This document shows positions 45,015-57,046 of a stretch of DNA of 64,000 nt, piece after piece. Position 1 is the first letter of the stretch. The number at the start of each line of letters is the position of its first letter. The translations under genes and the position numbers were made by a program. The DNA lies in NCBI GenBank assembly GCA_030278955.1, contig JAOANR010000014.1:19842068-19906067 (forward strand), given 5' to 3'. The DNA is from Hygrophila difformis. Its lineage: Eukaryota; Streptophyta; Magnoliopsida; Lamiales; Acanthaceae. A model generated the notes under the pieces. It was not told the DNA's origin. It saw only the letters and a list, made by a program, of their open reading frames with translations, and searched no databases.

Positions 45015-46599
45015 CTCAGTATATGAACCTATTCGCATCAAGCAATAAGCAATATTCCCAACCAAAAAATTCAGAGACTCTACTGGACGATGCCAATTAT
45101 TATTATTCTAATAATTAAATATTTAATTGATTAAGTTTCCTTCATAAATGTAAATGCAATAAATTCATCCATTAAATGTTACATGTTCGTAAAATCAAAT
45201 TCAAAACATATTAACTTGATTTTAAATTAAATGTGTAATTATTTTATATATATTGGAAAAATGATGCATATGATAATATAATTTAATTATTTTTAAAAAT
45301 AGGAAAGAAATCATATTATACTCTACTTGTTTCCTGGCTTCAGACTCTGAAAAAAAAAATCACATTATTATTATACTCTACTTGTTTCCTGCCTTGTACG
45401 GTCCAAACCTAACAGATCAATAAAAATAATATTTTTATTTAATTTGATATTTAAATTTAAAAAAAAAAACTTAAATATAAGTATACATAAAACATTTTAT
45501 GAAAATTTCCCTCACAATTTACTGAAAATCTCATTGATATGGCTAGTATAGCACTATCTTTAAAAATGTCACAGTTTATATTTGTATACATACTCTAAAA
45601 AATTATCGTCATAGGATTAACCATAGAGTTTATAAGTATATCATCCAGAAATGTCACATCTGATTGTATATCTCCAAATCAATACTAGCTTTACCATCAC
45701 CTACTTCAAGTATTAATTTTGCAAATTTTCTTACATATATAAATTTCATTGTAAACAACATTTCTTGTGGTATCTTGAGTTAATAATTCTTAATTACATA
45801 TTAATACTTTTACCCCATCTTGCTAGTGACATGAAATATTACAACATAATTGATCATGACTAAAAACTGATTTTGAAAGATAAAATCCAACATTCTTTAA
45901 AGATTGGCATTGGCTTTTATTTGTAATTATAGTAAAATAAACCGTGAGTGATAATTTTCTCATCTGAATTGAATCGGGAATTTGGTTAAATCACTCATAA
46001 TCATTCTACCAATCAAGAATTTTATATTTTCATGGTTTCACGAAAATTAGTTTAGCCTCAATTATATGGTTTCGCATCTTGATTTCTATCAACATACTTC
46101 AATTGCGTAATTTATTTGATGGATTTATATCCCTAAAAAACATGATTATGCAGCCCTCATTCAACAATATTTCATTATTCGATAATCTAGAGCACTTGAT
46201 CGTGTTTAGATATTCCAGTGGAAATAATTAATCGGCATTATCTATACTTTCATCCTCTCAAAAAATATTGTTAGATATGATATATATATATATATATTTT
46301 TTCATTTGCAGACATACATTTTACGATTAATCATTGATCGTATCAACAATCTCATTGGTAGGGGATAGTATAGCACTATTTTTAAAAATGTTTGGATATG
46401 AAGTGATGCAGTTTATATTTGTATAAGTACTCTCAACAATTGCCGCTATAGAACCTCATGTAGAGTTTATAAAATTATTATCTGGAAATGTCACATCTAT
46501 TTATACATCTCAAAGATCAATACCAGTTTTACCAATCATTACATACAAAAAGTATTTATTTTATAAATTTCTGTCATATATAATTTTTATTATAAATAA
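45015..46599. other. AT-rich spacer with a diverged direct duplication
   Basis: No gene is supported. The segment near 45525-45780 (from TCTCATTGATATGGCTAGT to CAACATTTCTTGTGG) recurs in diverged form at about 46345-46800 (from TCTCATTGGTAGGGGATAGT to CAACATTTCTTGTAG), and the SINE below sits inside the second copy. A shorter repeat (ATACTCTACTTGTTTCCTG) occurs at about 45317 and 45374. Confidence 0.65.
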
Positions 46600-46768
46600 T
46601 TTTTTTTTTTGGAGGAGCCATTGAAGGTTTGGAAAGGGGTGGTGCCCATGCCACACAAATTACAAAAAGGAATAAAAGAGATGGATAGGGGGCCGGTGGG
46701 GATCGAACTTCCAACCTTCCGTTGGAAACCTAGGGACTTATAACCACTTGGCCTAAGTCCTCATCCCA
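46600..46768 (-). mobile_element. tRNA-derived SINE
   Basis: Read on the minus strand, an A box (AGGCCAAGTGG, plus 46744-46754) is followed about 45 bp later by a B box (AGTTCGATCCC, plus 46698-46708). A tRNA-unrelated body and a terminal A run (the T run at 46600-46610) follow. Size and internal RNA polymerase III promoter are those of plant SINEs. Comparison with the uninterrupted duplicate near 45745 shows it inserted within an AAACAACATTT-like site. Confidence 0.88.
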
Positions 46769-47483
46769 ACAACATTTCTTGTAGTATAGAAAATCTATAA
46801 TAGATCAAATAAATAAATAAAATTTCATTTTTTTTTAAATCTGAAAAATGTAGGACTTCCACATAAACGGAAAATTCCATATCATTTTAAAACTGAAAAT
46901 TGGAAAACATTAAAAATTGTGGGAGTAAACAATGAAAAAAATCTAGTCAAAAAATCAAGATGAATTTAATTTAGCCATATAATCTAATTATTATTATATA
47001 GATATAGAATTATACTTTAATTTTAAAATTTATTTAGTTTCTAAAATGGTGTGACCAAAGTTGAAAGCTTATTACAAAGTTTAATTTAAGTAAATACTTA
47101 TACTTTCGTATATTCTTCCACATGGCATGCATTTGATATCCTATCCCAATGAATTCCCAAAATTATCTTTAGCTGAAACATTAACGAACAAATTAAAGCA
47201 TAATATTACATTTCAAAACACATATATTTGAATTTCACTACATATTCTATTTTTAGAGATGAAAAAAAAAAAAAAAGATAACCGCCCATTTTCAACTTCC
47301 ACAATCATTCCAAATTTGTACCAAATTTGGTGAGATTCTAATTGTATGATATCTTATCCACATTGTCATCCATATGACCATATTACATTACACTCTCATA
47401 AAAACCCTTCATTATCTTCAATTTTGTTGCAAGAATTACGAGCCTGTTTGTATTTATTACCTTGATTTTTTGTGGCATGATCA
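46769..47483. other. Spacer upstream of the HMA-protein gene
   Basis: This is A/T-rich sequence without coding signal. CATAAAAACC near 47396 is a weak TATA-like candidate, about 85 bp upstream of the predicted start codon. Confidence 0.5.
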
Positions 47484-48330
47484 ATGGCCTTAAATGGGAA
47501 GATGAAGGTTAAAATGGCGTGGAAGCTCCACAACAAAGTAAAACTGGCCAATGTTCTCATAACACTACAATCAATTGGAAGAACACTCGGCTCTCTCGTT
47601 TGGAAATTTTCTCACCGGAGGATGACACAACCACCAACTCTAGATGGCTTCGGTGACGTCGCTTTCATGGTAATCACCTTCAAGTCTACCAAACTTACAA
47701 CCTTAATTAATTATATGCTAACATATTTCTAACTTTGATTCTGCATTATGTGTTGCAGGCTTTGATTGTGAAAGTGAATACTAGAAAGTGTGGATGGCAG
47801 AGAAGTCTATCAAAAGTGCTAAAGCTTTGCACAGGTAATTTAGGTTAAACCTTGTTTATAGGGTTTTCTATTAAGAGATTGGAATTTAGGGCTTTAGAGT
47901 ACAGTATTTATTCAATGATCCCATATATCCAAATGAATCCTTACATTTTATTATTAATTAATTATCGTGTGTAGGTGTTCGCTTTAAAATGGATGAAGAA
48001 GGTGTGGCGGAGATATCCGGAATAGGTAATCCAAAAGTAGTGTTGAAGAAGATTGGAAGGTCGAGAACTCTCAAGATTTGTTGGTATCAATTTGGACAGT
48101 GCTGCACGTATCTAACAATACCAGAAAATGAAGAAGAAAATAAGCCAAAGGCTATTGCGGATGAGTTTCAGGGATATCCTCAATATTATCAATTACCGTA
48201 CGGACAACCTCCACCACAACAACTACCCTATGATCCGTACGGACAACTCCCGCCACAACAACTACCCTATGATCCTTACGGACAACACGCCTATTTTCAA
48301 GGAGCGCGTCGTCCTTACAATCTATTCTAG
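47484..48330 (+). CDS. HMA-domain (heavy-metal-associated, HIPP/HPP-like) protein, 205 residues
   Basis: Exons are 47484-47669, 47759-47834 and 47975-48330, with GT-AG borders and matching phase. The HMA fold starts at exon 2 (ALIVKVNTRKCGWQRSLSK) and continues in exon 3 (MDEEGVAEISGIGNPKVVLKKIGR), a beta-alpha-beta-beta-alpha-beta order. Where metal-binding members have CxxC, this protein has TRKC, so only one cysteine remains and copper- or zinc-type binding is doubtful. The C-terminus is rich in Gln, Pro and Tyr, with repeats of QLPYDPYGQ, and has no CaaX isoprenylation box. The 62-residue N-terminal exon is unusually long for the family and may be partly 5' UTR; ATGs at later codons are possible. 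This is the only gene here without transposon features. Related proteins act in metal handling or as immune-receptor targets; its own role is not known. AATAAAAATA near 48640 is a possible poly(A) signal. Confidence 0.8.
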
Positions 48331-49387
48331 CTATGTTAGAAATGAACCTGCTGCCCCTTGAATCCATCCTTCATTTCATTTTGTAGAAGGATCAGTAGTC
48401 TTCAACATTTGTAGTTAAAATATTGGGCAACACCTTTTAGTTTGTTGGCGCCATTAAATGACATGTTTCTCATTTTCTTGGGGTAGTTTTGTTCAAGAAT
48501 TGAGATTGATGTGTCATAAGATTGTTGAGGTAGAGCTTTCAGGGCATCTAATGTTGGGTCATATGTTTTCATTTAAATCGAGATGTATTGTTTCCAATTC
48601 AATGCATTTTTACTGTCTTTCTAATGAGGTGTTTGTCAAATAAAAATATAAATAAGTTAAACTATCTGTTTTAAAATAATATATTTAATTATGTTTAAAA
48701 TATATATTTAGTTAATTTATATTAATTTTATTAAAATAAAATTAACACATCAATAAAAAAATTTAGAATTACAATAGTTGCCTACTTGCCTTCCATTATG
48801 TTTCTCTAAAATCTTTTAAAATTAGAAACATATTTTCCCCCCTTATTAGACATTAAACATCAAATTTTGTGTGTCACACATTCTCAAAATACTTCAAAAA
48901 GGAAAGAAGAAAAGAAATCGGCATGAGATAATATTGAGATTATACACCTTCGATCCATAGTCGACCAATATAATGCAGATGAGGCAAAAATTTGCTTGCT
49001 AGGTGCAATAATTTTAGTTATTCTTTATGCGTTATATAAATCCAATTACTACATATCTTCTGTTTTTACTATTTCCTTTTTAAACACAAAACCCATTTAC
49101 TAATTATAAATCCTGAATACTATGCAAAACTAAAAATACTTACGTGGCACCCGTGTGTTGCAACAATATTAATTAAGTTTTGCAACCAAACTCTGGCCTG
49201 AGTGGTATAAGGTTCTGGCAGCTTAAGTAAATGTTTCGGGTCGAGTATTTGTGTATGCATAATTTTATTTTGGGAGAAGCAACCCTTAAATGACCACCAG
49301 ATACTCGAGAGATTAGTCTTTGGTCAAACGTAGCCCTGGGAATACCCGATATATACAAAATATTTTTTGCATATTTTGGACTCTTTA
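48331..49387. other. Spacer downstream of the HMA-protein gene
   Basis: It includes the probable 3' UTR (to about 48650) and A/T-rich sequence. I see no further gene, RNA or clear repeat. Confidence 0.55.
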
Positions 49388-49647
49388 TTCCCTCTGTCCT
49401 ATTTAACTTGTCCAGTTTCATTTCAGCACACAATCCAATGCACTTTTTCAACCGTTGATATCTCAAAATATGTATAACAAAACATATTTAAAATATATAT
49501 TATAAAACTACACGATTACACGATTATAACACGATCCAACTCGACTATTTTTTCAAATATATATTTATAATAAAATTGAGTCAAAGTTAAACAATGAACA
49601 GTACCAAAAAATCAAACAGAACAAGTAACATGGGACGGAGGATCGAG
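49388..49647. mobile_element. Stowaway-type MITE (CTCCGTCC family)
   Basis: The left end TTCCCTCTGTCCTATTTAAC and the inverted right end (plus GTAACATGGGACGGAGGATC) match imperfectly over about 25 bp. TA dinucleotides flank the element (49386-49387 and 49648-49649). The length is 260 bp and it is non-coding. A minus-strand ORF overlapping it (49173-49466) is an artefact of the MITE. Confidence 0.8.
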
Positions 49648-49790
49648 TAATTTGTAACACCCCATTTTCGTTAGTGAAACCTAATCCTATAAATTAATAT
49701 AAGCTCTTTCCGATGCGCACAACTTAATTTTGGATTTCTTAATTATAGAATGTCTACCGAAAAAGAAATGTACTTATTGGTAGTATGAAT

Positions 49791-50200
49791 TAGGGTTGTA
49801 ACGAACCGAATCGAAGCGAATCGAAGCGAATTAGGGTTGTAGTATTCGCTTTGATTTGATAAGCTTTTTGAATACTATCGAATCGAATCAAATTATTCTA
49901 TAAGGTAATTTATACTTAATAAAATTAATTTTTAATTTTTGAACTCTAATATTTAATTCGATTTATTGATAAAATTTAGTATTTTAATATATATATATAT
50001 ATTTATATTAATTAGTAAATATAGTCATTAAAATTAAATTTTAAATTATTTAGAAAAATTAATTTCTATATTTATATATAATTTAATATAATATGGAATA
50101 TCGAATCGAATTGAATATTATATTCAAATATCAAAATTTTGAATAATTTCGAATCGAATCACGAATCGAACAAAAATTTTTTAATTCGTTTACAATCCTA
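49791..50200. mobile_element. hAT-type MITE with perfect 8-bp target duplication
   Basis: The element begins TAGGGTTGTAACGAA and ends in the inverted TTCGTTTACAATCCTA. It is flanked on both sides by GTATGAAT (49783-49790 and 50201-50208). The interior is AT-rich and studded with CGAATCGAA words. The 8-bp duplication and TAGGGTTGTAA ends fit the hAT superfamily. No transposase is encoded. Confidence 0.92.
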
Positions 50201-50208
50201 GTATGAAT

Positions 50209-51840
50209 AGCTTGTTTCAGTATTTTTAAGTCATTCTTTGAAATATTACATCATTCTTCCTCACACTTCGAATGTGGGAGTTAGAGTTGCCCTCCATCTG
50301 TATAAATTTTTTTTGAGGGAAAGTAATCTTATTCCATAGAAAGCCAAAAGTTGGAGTACAGCAAGTCACAAAACATAAATAGCTAGGGAGGCGACCTCCA
50401 TTATACATACCCAACAACAATATGTCATCAAGAAATTAATAAAGCCTCACACTTGTTATCCAGTTTGGTCCTCTTAATCTACCAAATCAATCTTGCCCAG
50501 TCCTATTCAGCCCCACTCGAGGAATCAGCAGATATCAAGAAATTAATAGGGAGGCAGATAACCACCATGAATTCCGAAGCCCACCACAGCCGCAGACAGA
50601 CTCATAGATGTTACAACAATATACAACTCAGATCAACATCAGTCATGAATCGTTGGAGAAATGATTCAAAGACAGCCTCAATCATCAGTCTTTAGTGACC
50701 TATTGTGAACTTTCTGGAACTCCCGTAAACAGCAGGACAACGGCAAAACAACGGCGAATAACAAAGCAGCAAAGCAGCAACATCAACAGTAGCTTACTCC
50801 CTTCTGCACTAGATAACTGCTGCCTGACTATCACCATTCAAGATTCATCATTCATAAGTCAAACCAAAGTTTATGGAACTTCATTCATCCACTCTTCTCT
50901 AGTAGAAAGTCATAACTCAACAATTAACCATCGCATCCGCCGTCCCATATTTCACCGTCGGGCATGGTAATGCCAAAGACCATCCCAAAGACTTGCTTAA
51001 CAAACGTATCTCACCTGCATAAGACTCTCATCCAGTGTAAAGAAATCCAAGGGACACAGGAAGGTTAAGAAGGGACAAAGGTTAAGAGGGGACCAAGGTA
51101 TAGGTAAGAAAAACTGAGGGTTGGGTCAGGAACCGTCAATGAATAATCACTCCAAAAAAAGATCCCTAGAGCTCCGAAACCATGACATCATTTTCATCAC
51201 AATTCAATAACCCATGAAGCTCATCACAATTACAGGATGCAACCTTGCAAGAAGCTCACCAGATTGAACCTGACCCACAGCACCTTTCTAAGGCACCACC
51301 ATTTTTTTTTTTACATTCTCTTTTTTTTTTATTATTTTTTTAAATTTTTGTTTTTTGGCAGGCCAATATCAAAATTTAAGCATGGTCAATACCAAAACCC
51401 GATCATCAACTAAACTTTACCAATTCAAACTATTTGCTAATTGGAGCACACCCACCCACTTTCCAAAAGCATACCAACCATCTTATCATTCAAACACCAA
51501 AATTGTATCATCAATCAGGTTTTCCATATGAAGGTTCAAGACTGGTTCCTTAACACCCCGAATGACAAAAATTTTGTTTGGCTAAAAAGGAGGAGGCTGG
51601 AGATTAACGGGACAACAAGTGAAGGGGAGAAGAATGTTACCCAAATGGTCCTTTTCATTTTAATTTTTTTCCAATTCCATCATAAACTTTTATTTTATCT
51701 CAATTGACCCTCTGACTTTACAAATTTTTGTTAAAATTTTCTAATTCAATATAATGGTATAAATCAACACAATTAAGAAAATTGTGAGACCAATCCGACC
51801 CGTACACTACTCAAAGAATCCAACCGATCCAGAATCACAT
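50209..51840. other. Spacer of unrecognised sequence
   Basis: No coding region, RNA gene or well-defined element is supported. T runs at about 51302-51350 and a GAGGGAAAGTAATCTTATTCC stretch near 50314 hint at old retroelement remnants in reverse orientation, without enough sequence to classify. Confidence 0.5.
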
Positions 51841-51850
51841 TCCACCATTG

Positions 51851-51980
51851 CTATATTAACTCTAGAGTATAGGTCGTGTAGGAAAATGTTACTAACTCTT
51901 TCCCGACAATATTTCCTCACAATAATAGATTTTAGAGTTAGGTATTGTAAGAAATTAATACCGAAAAAGAGTTAATATAG
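51851..51980. repeat. 130-bp segment bounded by a perfect 13-bp inverted repeat
   Basis: CTATATTAACTCT at 51851 and AGAGTTAATATAG at 51968 are perfect complements, with partly complementary sequence between them. It may be a small MITE or part of the Copia LTR that follows; no target duplication decides it. Confidence 0.6.
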
Positions 51981-52486
51981 AAGTGGAGGAACGTGGTTGT
52001 AAAGTGGTCCACCCAAATTTATTAATGGTAGGTATGGTTGGTGAGATGTGGCTGAGTTTTATTGACAAAATTGGCTAAACGTGTTTGTACTGTGCAAATA
52101 CCGTCTCATTCTGTTCATTTCTCCGCTGACATTGGGGCTATCCTCTGGCTATAAATACAGGGCCTTCTCATTTGCAATTTGAACATCCCAGCAAAGGCAA
52201 TAACAAGAGCCTGATTTCAAGGCATTAATTGCCTTGTGAGCAAGTGTAACTTTTAGGCTTTTGTTAGTCTCCCCTTGTCGAGTGGGTTTTGTCTGTCAGG
52301 AAATAATTTCCAAAACCCTTTTGTAATATTTCTCCTTCATAGTGAAATAAGAATTCGGTGGGGCCCGGAGGACGTAGGCATATTTGTGCCGAACCTCGTT
52401 AAATCTTGGTGTTCTCTTTATTGTTTAATTAATATCTCTATTATTCGGGTATAATTTTGGTGGAAACTAACCCGATTTCCACAACA
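51981..52486 (+). repeat. 5' LTR of a Tork/Tnt1-like Copia element (left edge not defined)
   Basis: The right edge is set by TTTCCACAACA followed by the primer-binding site. A good TATA box, CTATAAATACA, lies at 52150-52160. Sequence downstream of it (AAGAATTCGGTGGGGCCCGGAGG and the GTGCCGAACCTCG part) is LTR R/U5-like. The other LTR is outside the window, so the left edge is only a guess. Confidence 0.65.
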
Positions 52487-52488
52487 AT

Positions 52489-52500
52489 TGGTATCAGAGC
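52489..52500 (+). promoter_or_regulatory. Primer-binding site of the Copia element
   Basis: TGGTATCAGAGC is the perfect plant initiator tRNA-Met-type site, two bases after the LTR end. Confidence 0.9.
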
Positions 52501-52610
52501 CTTGGTTGCATAGTATGCTCTGTGGTCGCAGCTAAGCTGATCTTCCACATCAGAAACGTATCTCGGTTGAGCTACCGTTTGTGAGCTATTAATTAAACTT
52601 TGAAGCAGAA

Positions 52611-53025
52611 ATGGCGGATAGGTCTGGTGAAACATCAACTTCAGATTCGAAGCCGTTGGTGACATTGTCATCACGAACGATGGTTTCAAATACCAAATTT
52701 GACGTCGAAAAATTCGACAGTACCAATAATTTTGGCATGTGGCAGTGCGTGGTGTTGGACATCTTGTACCAGCAGGAGCTGGATGGGGCACTTGAAGAAC
52801 CAAACCAGATGGTGTTGATGATAAAGACTGGACGAAGATCAACCGCCTTGCGTGTGGTACAATTCGGCTATGTCTCTCAAAGGAGCAGAAGTATCCGCTT
52901 ATGAAAGAGATGATGGCGCACAGACTGTGGAAAGAACTGGAAGATAAATTCATGCAAAAGAGCATGGAGAACAAGCTCTACATGAAGACGAAGCTGTATC
53001 GATTCCAATATTTGCTGTAATACCC
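52611..53025 (+). pseudogene. Copia gag fragment, frameshifted and cut by the Gypsy insertion
   Basis: It begins MADRSGETSTSDSKPLV and shows the Tork-type Gag start (KFDVEKFDSTNNFGMWQ, VLDILYQQELDGALEE). After ALEE the reading continues in another frame (DDKDWTKINRLACGTIRL, then LEDKFMQKSMENKLYM), so a frameshift lies near 52800. The gene stops at 53025, where the Gypsy 5' LTR begins. The remainder of this Copia should lie beyond the right edge of the window. Confidence 0.85.
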
Positions 53026-55514
53026 GTAAATTTTAGAATATAAAAATAGGAATTAATCCAATAGGAGAGAAGGTTTTGTTTCCGAGAACCCGTAGACGCG
53101 GAAATGCACGGAAGTCAAAGGACGACGAATTAGAACCCGACGGACCAAAACCAACGGTCTTAAGATTTCAAGCATGAAATCGAATTGAGACGGAATAAAT
53201 TTATGATGAGAAGCATAATCCGAAAATGACCCGGAAAATCGAGCGCGAAAACGTGGAAGGATAGAAGTCCGAAAAAGATGAGAAAAAGACCCGACGGATC
53301 GGATCGCACGGACCCGCCCGGACCGCAGTCCAGGCGGGGACCGCGCGCTGGCCGGGCGGGGTTTGGCCAAAAGGCGCGCCAACCCTACGTGGCTCCACAG
53401 GTTTTGGCAAGTTGCGCGTTTTTGGCGATTTCTTACCATAATTCGACCCCCCGACTTTGGAAAGTGGATTTTGGACGGGGGAAGGTGAATAAGGTCGACC
53501 TAGGGTTGTCTCCCCACCCCACAAGCAGTCACAACAGCCTCCTAAAGCTCTCTCAAACTCTCCCAAGCCAAAACACTCTCCCGACGAACTTCCGACGGAC
53601 TTCCGGCGACTTTCCGGCAACCTACAACGACCAAGCAAGGGAGTGGAACAAGGATTTCAGTGATAGATTCATTGGTAAGTCTTCAAACAGATTTCCATCC
53701 TCATTTTTCCTCTCAAATCCCCAATCTAACTCTTGAATCGTTGATTGCAAATACGATCGTGGCCAAAGTCGGGAACTTTGCGTTTCGTAGATCCGTTCGT
53801 AGGATTTTGGACGAGCCGAGCGACCCTAGGACTACTCAAGAACACAACCACTGTAAGTTGAGCCTTCCATATCAATACGGGTGATTTAGGAGCGTCCGGT
53901 ATAGTCGTAATGTAACGAAACGTAAAAATCGAAGTTAAAAACCCCAACTTGCACAGTTTCTGAAATTGGCCTAAAACTCCTATTTCGAGGATTCAATCCG
54001 AGAAACTCAAAACTAGACTTTTAATCCTAACACATAAATCTAGGTTGTGTAAAAATTTTAGACATTTTTGTTAACGTTTGCTATTTTAAATCGCATCGAA
54101 AAGAAACTATTTTGACAAAACGTGTTTGAAATCTGCCTATGAACATGTCCGAACTTAGTGAGTCTATTTCTATATTTTGTAGTCCGATTTGATCTTTACA
54201 ATCTAAATGAAAGTTGTAGATAATCATGTCTAGTATATGTGTTTAAAATTTCAGAATTTTTGGAGTCCATTTGATATGTCAAAAAGCCAATTTTCCGAAC
54301 TGTGACAAATCTGTTTTGGGACAGTAAACTGTTTCTGCATTAAACTCGATTTTTGACATGTTTCCTCAACTTATTTCGAGAAAGTTAAAACACGAAAGTT
54401 GTTCGTTAGGGTGTTTTGCATAAACTGTGAACTTTTCCGATTTTTCGGACTTAAACCGAATTTTTAAATTGAAAAGGCGTAAACTGTGACGCCAAGTTAC
54501 TTTTAAATCGAAGGATTTTGAAATTTCAAAACGAACGATCAAAGGTTTGAAATATGATACATCTATACTTTTGAAAAACCCCGATACATTAAATCTAAAC
54601 GATACATGAGATACTTTGGTGGAGGGTGAGTGCTCTGCAGGGTGCCCCTCTAGCCTTTCTCTTCGGGCCTATAATGGACGAGAGAATTTGATGAGATATT
54701 ACGCCAATCGGCGGGAGATACATGGCCTACTCTCTCGGGTTGTCCGTATGGATTTTCCGAGGCTCCGGAGTGGTACTGGGCATGGCAGATACGGCTGCGG
54801 CCGCCGGATCACCGGCTAAACGAGATACTTACGAAACGGCTGCGGCCGCCGGATCACCGGCTATACAAAACACTGAGAAATGGTTACGTAACGGGGAAAT
54901 AAAAGATTTAATATTTTTAAGTATTTATTTATTTTTGCATGTCTTTAAATTATGCATTTAAATTATGTCTTTAAATTTCGTATCATGACTAAATTGTTAT
55001 TGTGGATTAAATGCATGTTCAAGTACACAATTAAAATATTATTTCCTTTAAATTTTGTGAATGCATGTTAGGAGTGAAATTTTAAATTATCTAATTAAAT
55101 CCCTTTATTGCTATGTTAGGATCAACTTACTCAGTATTTTATATACTGATAAAATTGTTGTTTTCTCTTTTCTTTTCAGAGTATGAAGATAATGCATGAG
55201 CATATGCATTGGGGGATGGAAAATCTTTAACATTGTTTTTATTGCTTTTGTGATACTTGCATAACGGGCATGTAAATCCCGAGTTTTGGCCATGTCGGCC
55301 CACATTACATTTTTCCGCTGCGATATATTATTACTACTACTATATGTGTGGATGATGCTTAATATTATTTTTAAATAGATTCCGGACTTGTTTTTAAACC
55401 TTTTTGCAATACCTATAGCCTTGCATCTCTTTGGCAAGCTCGGAGAATCCGTGTCTTGCTAGAGAGATGTGGCGGTGACATCCCGGCCTGGGTTATCAAA
55501 TCCGGGGTGTTACA
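53026..55514 (+). repeat. 5' LTR of the Gypsy chromovirus
   Basis: It runs from TGTAATACCCGTAAA to GGGGTGTTACA. It includes a GC-rich part (53280-53400) and a duplicated word GGCTGCGGCCGCCGGATCACCGGCTA (54800 and 54838 region). Open frames on either strand here recur identically in the 3' LTR and are not genes. Confidence 0.95.
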
Positions 55515-55517
55515 AGT

Positions 55518-55529
55518 TGGTATCAGAGC
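55518..55529 (+). promoter_or_regulatory. Primer-binding site of the Gypsy chromovirus
   Basis: TGGTATCAGAGC lies three bases after the 5' LTR and matches initiator tRNA-Met. Confidence 0.93.
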
Positions 55530-55994
55530 CCGGAATATTTTAAAGCTACTATTATTATTATTTTAAAATATTTCGAACTGAGTATTATTTTTAAATTTAT
55601 TATTATCATTATTATTTTTAAGACTACTAGTATTATTATTTTAGCCCAAAATTTGAGCCCAAAAATTTTCTATCCAATTAGTATAATATTTTGAGCCCAA
55701 AGGGGGTTAAATTATTTTGACCCAATAATTATAATTATTTATTTTAAGCCCAACCATTTCGGCCCAAATACCCATGTTTTTACTTCTTAAGTCCAAATTA
55801 TTACTTTTGGCCAATATAGAGGCCCAACTTTTTAAATTACTTAAACCATGATTAAATTTAAATTAAAAATGCATTAAAATAAATTTTGGGGGGGGGGGGG
55901 GATTGCATGTGCATATCCATATAGATTTAAATTCCTGCATATCATGACTTATATTCGAAACATACTCTAACTCTAACCTCCTTGTTGACACTAG

Positions 55995-56372
55995 ATGGCC
56001 GAACCCAACACGAACATGGTCAACTTGATGATGAAACTGACTAACGCGTACTTAGAGTCCCAACAGCATATCAATCACTTCAAAGCTCGAGTGGGGCATC
56101 TAGAGAATAACGTGGACTATTTGAGACATCTTAGGGAAGCTGACCATCATGAAATAACCCAACTCAAGGCCCAAGTCGCCGAACTCCAAACCCAAGTGGT
56201 CACACTCCAAAACAAGGACAACGAACGGATGATGCAAATAGGACACTTAGGAGCTGAGCTGCTAGGCCTAGAGGCTGACATATTTCCTCCGAGCCCGAGC
56301 CCGGTGGGGACACCCATTGCCATTGACGTATCCAGCGATGAGGACGATCCCATCGAGGATGTACCTGCCTAG
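55995..56372 (+). CDS. Extra coiled-coil ORF before gag, 125 residues
   Basis: A complete small frame begins MAEPNTNMVNLMMKL. Residues about 8-95 form a heptad-rich coiled coil (THITQLKAQVAELQTQ-like; the visible run is EITQLKAQVAELQTQVVTLQ). The tail is Pro-rich then acidic (SPSPVGTPIAIDVSSDEDD). It resembles no catalytic family. An ORF between the LTR and gag is not part of the minimal Gypsy plan; it could be an accessory oligomerising protein or a coiled-coil piece split from Gag. The 56373-57046 spacer after it is non-coding and holds A-rich runs. Confidence 0.7.
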   Translation: MAEPNTNMVNLMMKLTNAYLESQQHINHFKARVGHLENNVDYLRHLREADHHEITQLKAQVAELQTQVVTLQNKDNERMMQIGHLGAELLGLEADIFPPSPSPVGTPIAIDVSSDEDDPIEDVPA

Positions 56373-57046
56373 TCACCCTAGACTTAGGGACCCATACTGA
56401 TGCCCTACTATCTATGTTCTTTTTTTTCAAACTAGTACCAGCACTACTATTTCATTCCTGTTACGGATGCTTGTAACCACCTGAAAAATTTTCTCTTGAG
56501 TAATAAATCTACAAGCATTTATTTTATACAAGTATATTTAAAGTATTCCTTACATTTTAATCAAATTATTTCTCTTCGAATACCTTGTTAAAGCCCGATC
56601 AAACAAATGAACAAGGTAATAATAATCAAGGACCTATAGATAACAACTAAACAAAAATACAAGTAGTAATAAATAGCCTTGATATGTAAATATATATATA
56701 TATTCATTATATGGAGATAATCATCGAGCAAGGGTATCTCCAACCCTAAGCCACAACACCCTGAACCCTAAGGTCTCAAAAAAAAAAAACTGAACAGGTT
56801 ACTGTTCACGAAAAAAAAAACAAAACAAAACAAAGCAAAACGAAACAAAACAAAAAAAAAACAAAACAGCAAGTAGGACCAACCCCAAATAACAACAAAC
56901 GATACGCTAAATCCCAACAACCAATACTAACAGGCTCCAGTAGACTAATACCTGTTAATATCGTCATTTATTTAATTATATTATTTTATAAGCATTATAT
57001 AATACTCCAACAAAAAGAATCTAAACTCTCTTGTTCTTGCGACAGC

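Noticed and set aside
49173..49466. 97-codon minus-strand frame
   Set aside because: Part of it is the translated end of a Stowaway-type MITE; no start context or homology.
53201..53638. 145-codon minus-strand frame, repeated at 61784-62221
   Set aside because: It lies wholly in the Gypsy LTR and recurs because the LTR does; no protein similarity is evident.
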